A stretch of DNA of 22,680 nt from an archaeon UBA55 (GTDB lineage: Archaea; Undinarchaeota; Undinarchaeia; Undinarchaeales; Undinarchaeaceae): assembly GCA_002495465.1 (NCBI GenBank), contig DAFN01000016.1, positions 997-23,676 on the forward strand, in the 5' to 3' direction. The notes under the pieces were generated by a model. That model made no database searches. It saw only the letters and a program-made list of their open reading frames with translations, and had not been told where the DNA came from. The position numbers and the translations under genes are program-made. Below, piece after piece: positions 21,313 to 22,680 of this stretch (positions within the stretch are counted from its first letter, which is position 1; each line of letters opens with the position of its first letter).

Positions 21313-22469
21313 TGCGTGAACTCTTCCGTGACCTTTTTAGTAACTTCAATGACTTTATCGGCCTGCTCTTCACTTATGCAAAGCGGGGGAAGAAATCGGA
21401 GAGCTCTTTTTCCTGAAGTGAGGGGTATTACTCCGCTCTCTTGTATCTTTGGAAGAACGCCGGCCATTTTAAATTTATATTCCAGAGCCAGCATTGCCCC
21501 GATACCTCTTGCTTCTCTGACTACATCGAAGCTTTCTAGTTCTTTTAGACCTTTCAGCATCCTTTCTCCCATGGAAGCGCCATGCTCAATAAGATTGTTT
21601 TTTTGTATATAATCAATAGTTGCAGTTCCGGCAGCACAGGCAATTGGATTTCCGCCCATTGTAGTCCCGTGATCTCCGGGCTTGAATGCATCCATAATCT
21701 CTGGGCTTGCAATGCAGGCACCCATTGGGATTCCACCTGCCATTCCTTTTGCAATTGCAGTAATATCTGGCACAATATTGTAGGTCTGTGAGCTGAAGAA
21801 ATTTCCTGTACGGGCAAAAGCCTGTACATCGTCAATAATGAGTAAGAGTTCTTTCTCAGTGCAGAATTCCCTGAGCTCTTTTACGTACTCCTTGTCTGCA
21901 AGTACTACCCCTTTTTCTCCCTGAACGAGCTCGAGCATAACGGCTCCTGTTTTCTCTGTAATTGTCTGTTTTAGGCTTTCAATATCATTGAACTTTGCGT
22001 GACTGAATTCAGGAAGAAGTGGTTCGTATTGTTTTCTGTACATCGGTTTCCAGGTCGCGCTCAGGGCTCCGAGACTTCTTCCGTGGAAGCCCCCACTCAT
22101 TGCAACAATTCCTGGCTTTCCTGTGTACTTTTTTGAAAGTTTGATTGCGCATTCGATTGCTTCTGTTCCTGAATTCGCCAGAAAAGCTTGCGTCATTCCT
22201 TTTGGGGAGATTGAGGCAAGTTTTTCTCCGAACTCTGCACGAAGGTCATTATAGAAACTAAGAGCTACAACTGAAATTTTATCCATCTGCTCTTTTACAG
22301 CGGAATTGATTTCTTCGACGCCATGACCGACGAGTGCAACTCCTTGTCCGTTAAAACAGTCAATATATTCTTTTCCTTCAGAATCGAATACCATGGCACC
22401 TTTGCCACGGACTAACTCTATCTTTCTTTTTGAATAGACGCTTTCAATAAATTTATCTTCCTTATCCAT
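21309..22469 (-). CDS. Acetylornithine / LysW-lysine aminotransferase (class III, PLP)
   Basis: A 386-aa class III PLP aminotransferase of the ArgD/LysJ group, transferring the terminal amino group from glutamate in arginine or LysW-dependent lysine synthesis. I start it at the ATG at 22469, which overlaps the upstream kinase stop by 8 nt; an ATG at 22493 would add eight residues inside the kinase gene. Motifs: NSGTEAIECAIKLSKKYTG (residues about 100-118), GGFHGRSLG, ELVQGEKGV, IIDDVQAFARTG and the PLP lysine K241 in AIAKGMAGG. The usual DEVQxGFGRTG motif is one residue shorter here and reads DDVQ-A-FARTG. Which pathway it serves cannot be decided, since LysW and the other genes lie outside the window. 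Confidence 0.92.
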   Translation of the reverse strand: MDKEDKFIESVYSKRKIELVRGKGAMVFDSEGKEYIDCFNGQGVALVGHGVEEINSAVKEQMDKISVVALSFYNDLRAEFGEKLASISPKGMTQAFLANSGTEAIECAIKLSKKYTGKPGIVAMSGGFHGRSLGALSATWKPMYRKQYEPLLPEFSHAKFNDIESLKQTITEKTGAVMLELVQGEKGVVLADKEYVKELREFCTEKELLLIIDDVQAFARTGNFFSSQTYNIVPDITAIAKGMAGGIPMGACIASPEIMDAFKPGDHGTTMGGNPIACAAGTATIDYIQKNNLIEHGASMGERMLKGLKELESFDVVREARGIGAMLALEYKFKMAGVLPKIQESGVIPLTSGKRALRFLPPLCISEEQADKVIEVTKKVTEEFTQ

Positions 22470-22680
22470 GTAAGAATACCGTTCCTTTTCCATCTAGTGC
22501 GGATGTTACCGGTTTATCTATTTCTCCGGATGAGATTACGAATTTTTGAACTCCAAAGTTCATGGCTTCTTGGACTCCAATAAGTTTGATTGACATGCCC
22601 CCTCGTGTTTCCTTTCTAAGTTGTTCAAGTTCATTAAGTTTTATTTCAGGAACTACTTTTTCATTTTTTAGGAATCCTGC
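22462..22680 (-). CDS. Acetylglutamate / LysW-aminoadipate kinase (LysZ/ArgB family), C-terminal part only
   Basis: An open frame runs from the window edge to TAA at 22462-22464 and encodes 72 residues. It matches the C-terminal end of the amino-acid kinase family: a Glu/Leu-rich helix, RGGMSIKLIGVQEAMNFGV, then FVISSGEIDKPVTSALDGKG, and a hydrophobic end (each quoted in part). The pattern RGGM.xK followed about 30 residues later by SALxGKGT is typical of archaeal LysZ and ArgB proteins, which phosphorylate LysW-aminoadipate or acetylglutamate. The start and ATP-binding N-terminus are outside the window. Its stop overlaps the aminotransferase start by 8 nt, so it is the upstream gene of the same operon. 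Confidence 0.85.
   Translation of the reverse strand, partial: AGFLKNEKVVPEIKLNELEQLRKETRGGMSIKLIGVQEAMNFGVQKFVISSGEIDKPVTSALDGKGTVFLHG

Noticed and set aside
22470..22493. Eight-residue N-terminal extension of the aminotransferase
   Set aside because: It would lie inside the end of the upstream kinase gene. The ATG at 22469 overlaps the kinase stop as ATGGATAA, a typical coupled start, and begins where family members align.
1..22680. CRISPR array, insertion sequence, prophage or defence system
   Set aside because: No regularly spaced repeats, transposase, integrase, terminal inverted repeats, Cas or toxin-antitoxin motifs were seen; the genes are nearly all housekeeping.

Overview
The window is a compact piece of an archaeal chromosome. 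The evidence is a family B DNA polymerase with a C-terminal PCNA-binding motif, an archaeal TyrRS, a histone-fold protein, an MC1-type chromatin protein, archaeal DnaG, archaeal NAC, a separate PyrB/PyrI pair, archaeal-type HMG-CoA synthase, an initiator tRNA with an A1:U72 pair and no encoded CCA, and TATA-like boxes about 26-30 nt upstream of many start codons, which implies many leaderless mRNAs. Base composition is moderately AT-rich and the proteins are not strongly acidic. I cannot name the lineage. MC1 beside a histone and the CxxxxxC-type insert in SecD fit a euryarchaeal or DPANN-related organism, but this is inference.

Layout. (1) 1-2975, minus: polB followed one base later by a truncated membrane-anchored coiled-coil protein. 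(2) 3087-4203: tyrS, converging on a 41-codon zinc-ribbon microprotein gene. (3) 4277-8169, plus: an early mevalonate operon (HMG-CoA synthase, thiolase, DUF35 zinc/OB protein, class II HMG-CoA reductase) in which each gene overlaps the next by ATGA, ending in a 38-aa acidic microprotein. (4) 8166-11523, minus: pyrB-pyrI, and upstream an E1-like ThiF/MoeB enzyme, a small membrane protein and TrmI. (5) 11567-13971, plus: secF-secD, divergent from thiF. (6) 14027-16589: a PfkB sugar/nucleoside kinase, a prepilin peptidase, a histone and a dCTP deaminase/dUTPase-family enzyme. (7) 16686-19936, plus: CBS-domain protein, a candidate structured RNA, DUF167, dnaG, NAC and MC1, closed by a hairpin/U-tract terminator. 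(8) 19971-22680, minus: a LysZ/ArgB-like kinase (cut by the window edge), an ArgD/LysJ aminotransferase, a class I glutamine amidotransferase, initiator tRNA-Met and a polytopic membrane protein.

How the genes work together. The mevalonate operon makes mevalonate from acetyl-CoA for archaeal lipids; the thiolase, DUF35 and HMG-CoA synthase families are known to form one channelling complex. PolB, DnaG, dUTPase-like and chromatin genes cover replication and packaging. SecDF, prepilin peptidase and the membrane proteins cover the envelope.

Most unusual items: an unannotated RNA (about 17301-17391) folding into one long rod with a kink-turn-like tandem G-A element and an ACA after the basal stem, ending exactly at the DUF167 start codon; two microproteins; a TBP-half-like C-terminal domain on the E1 enzyme; a SecD carrying a PDZ-like domain and a four-cysteine insert; and a PfkB kinase with a PCNA-interacting-peptide-like tail. 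No rRNA, insertion sequence, CRISPR array, prophage or attachment site was seen, and there is no gene-free stretch longer than 300 bases.
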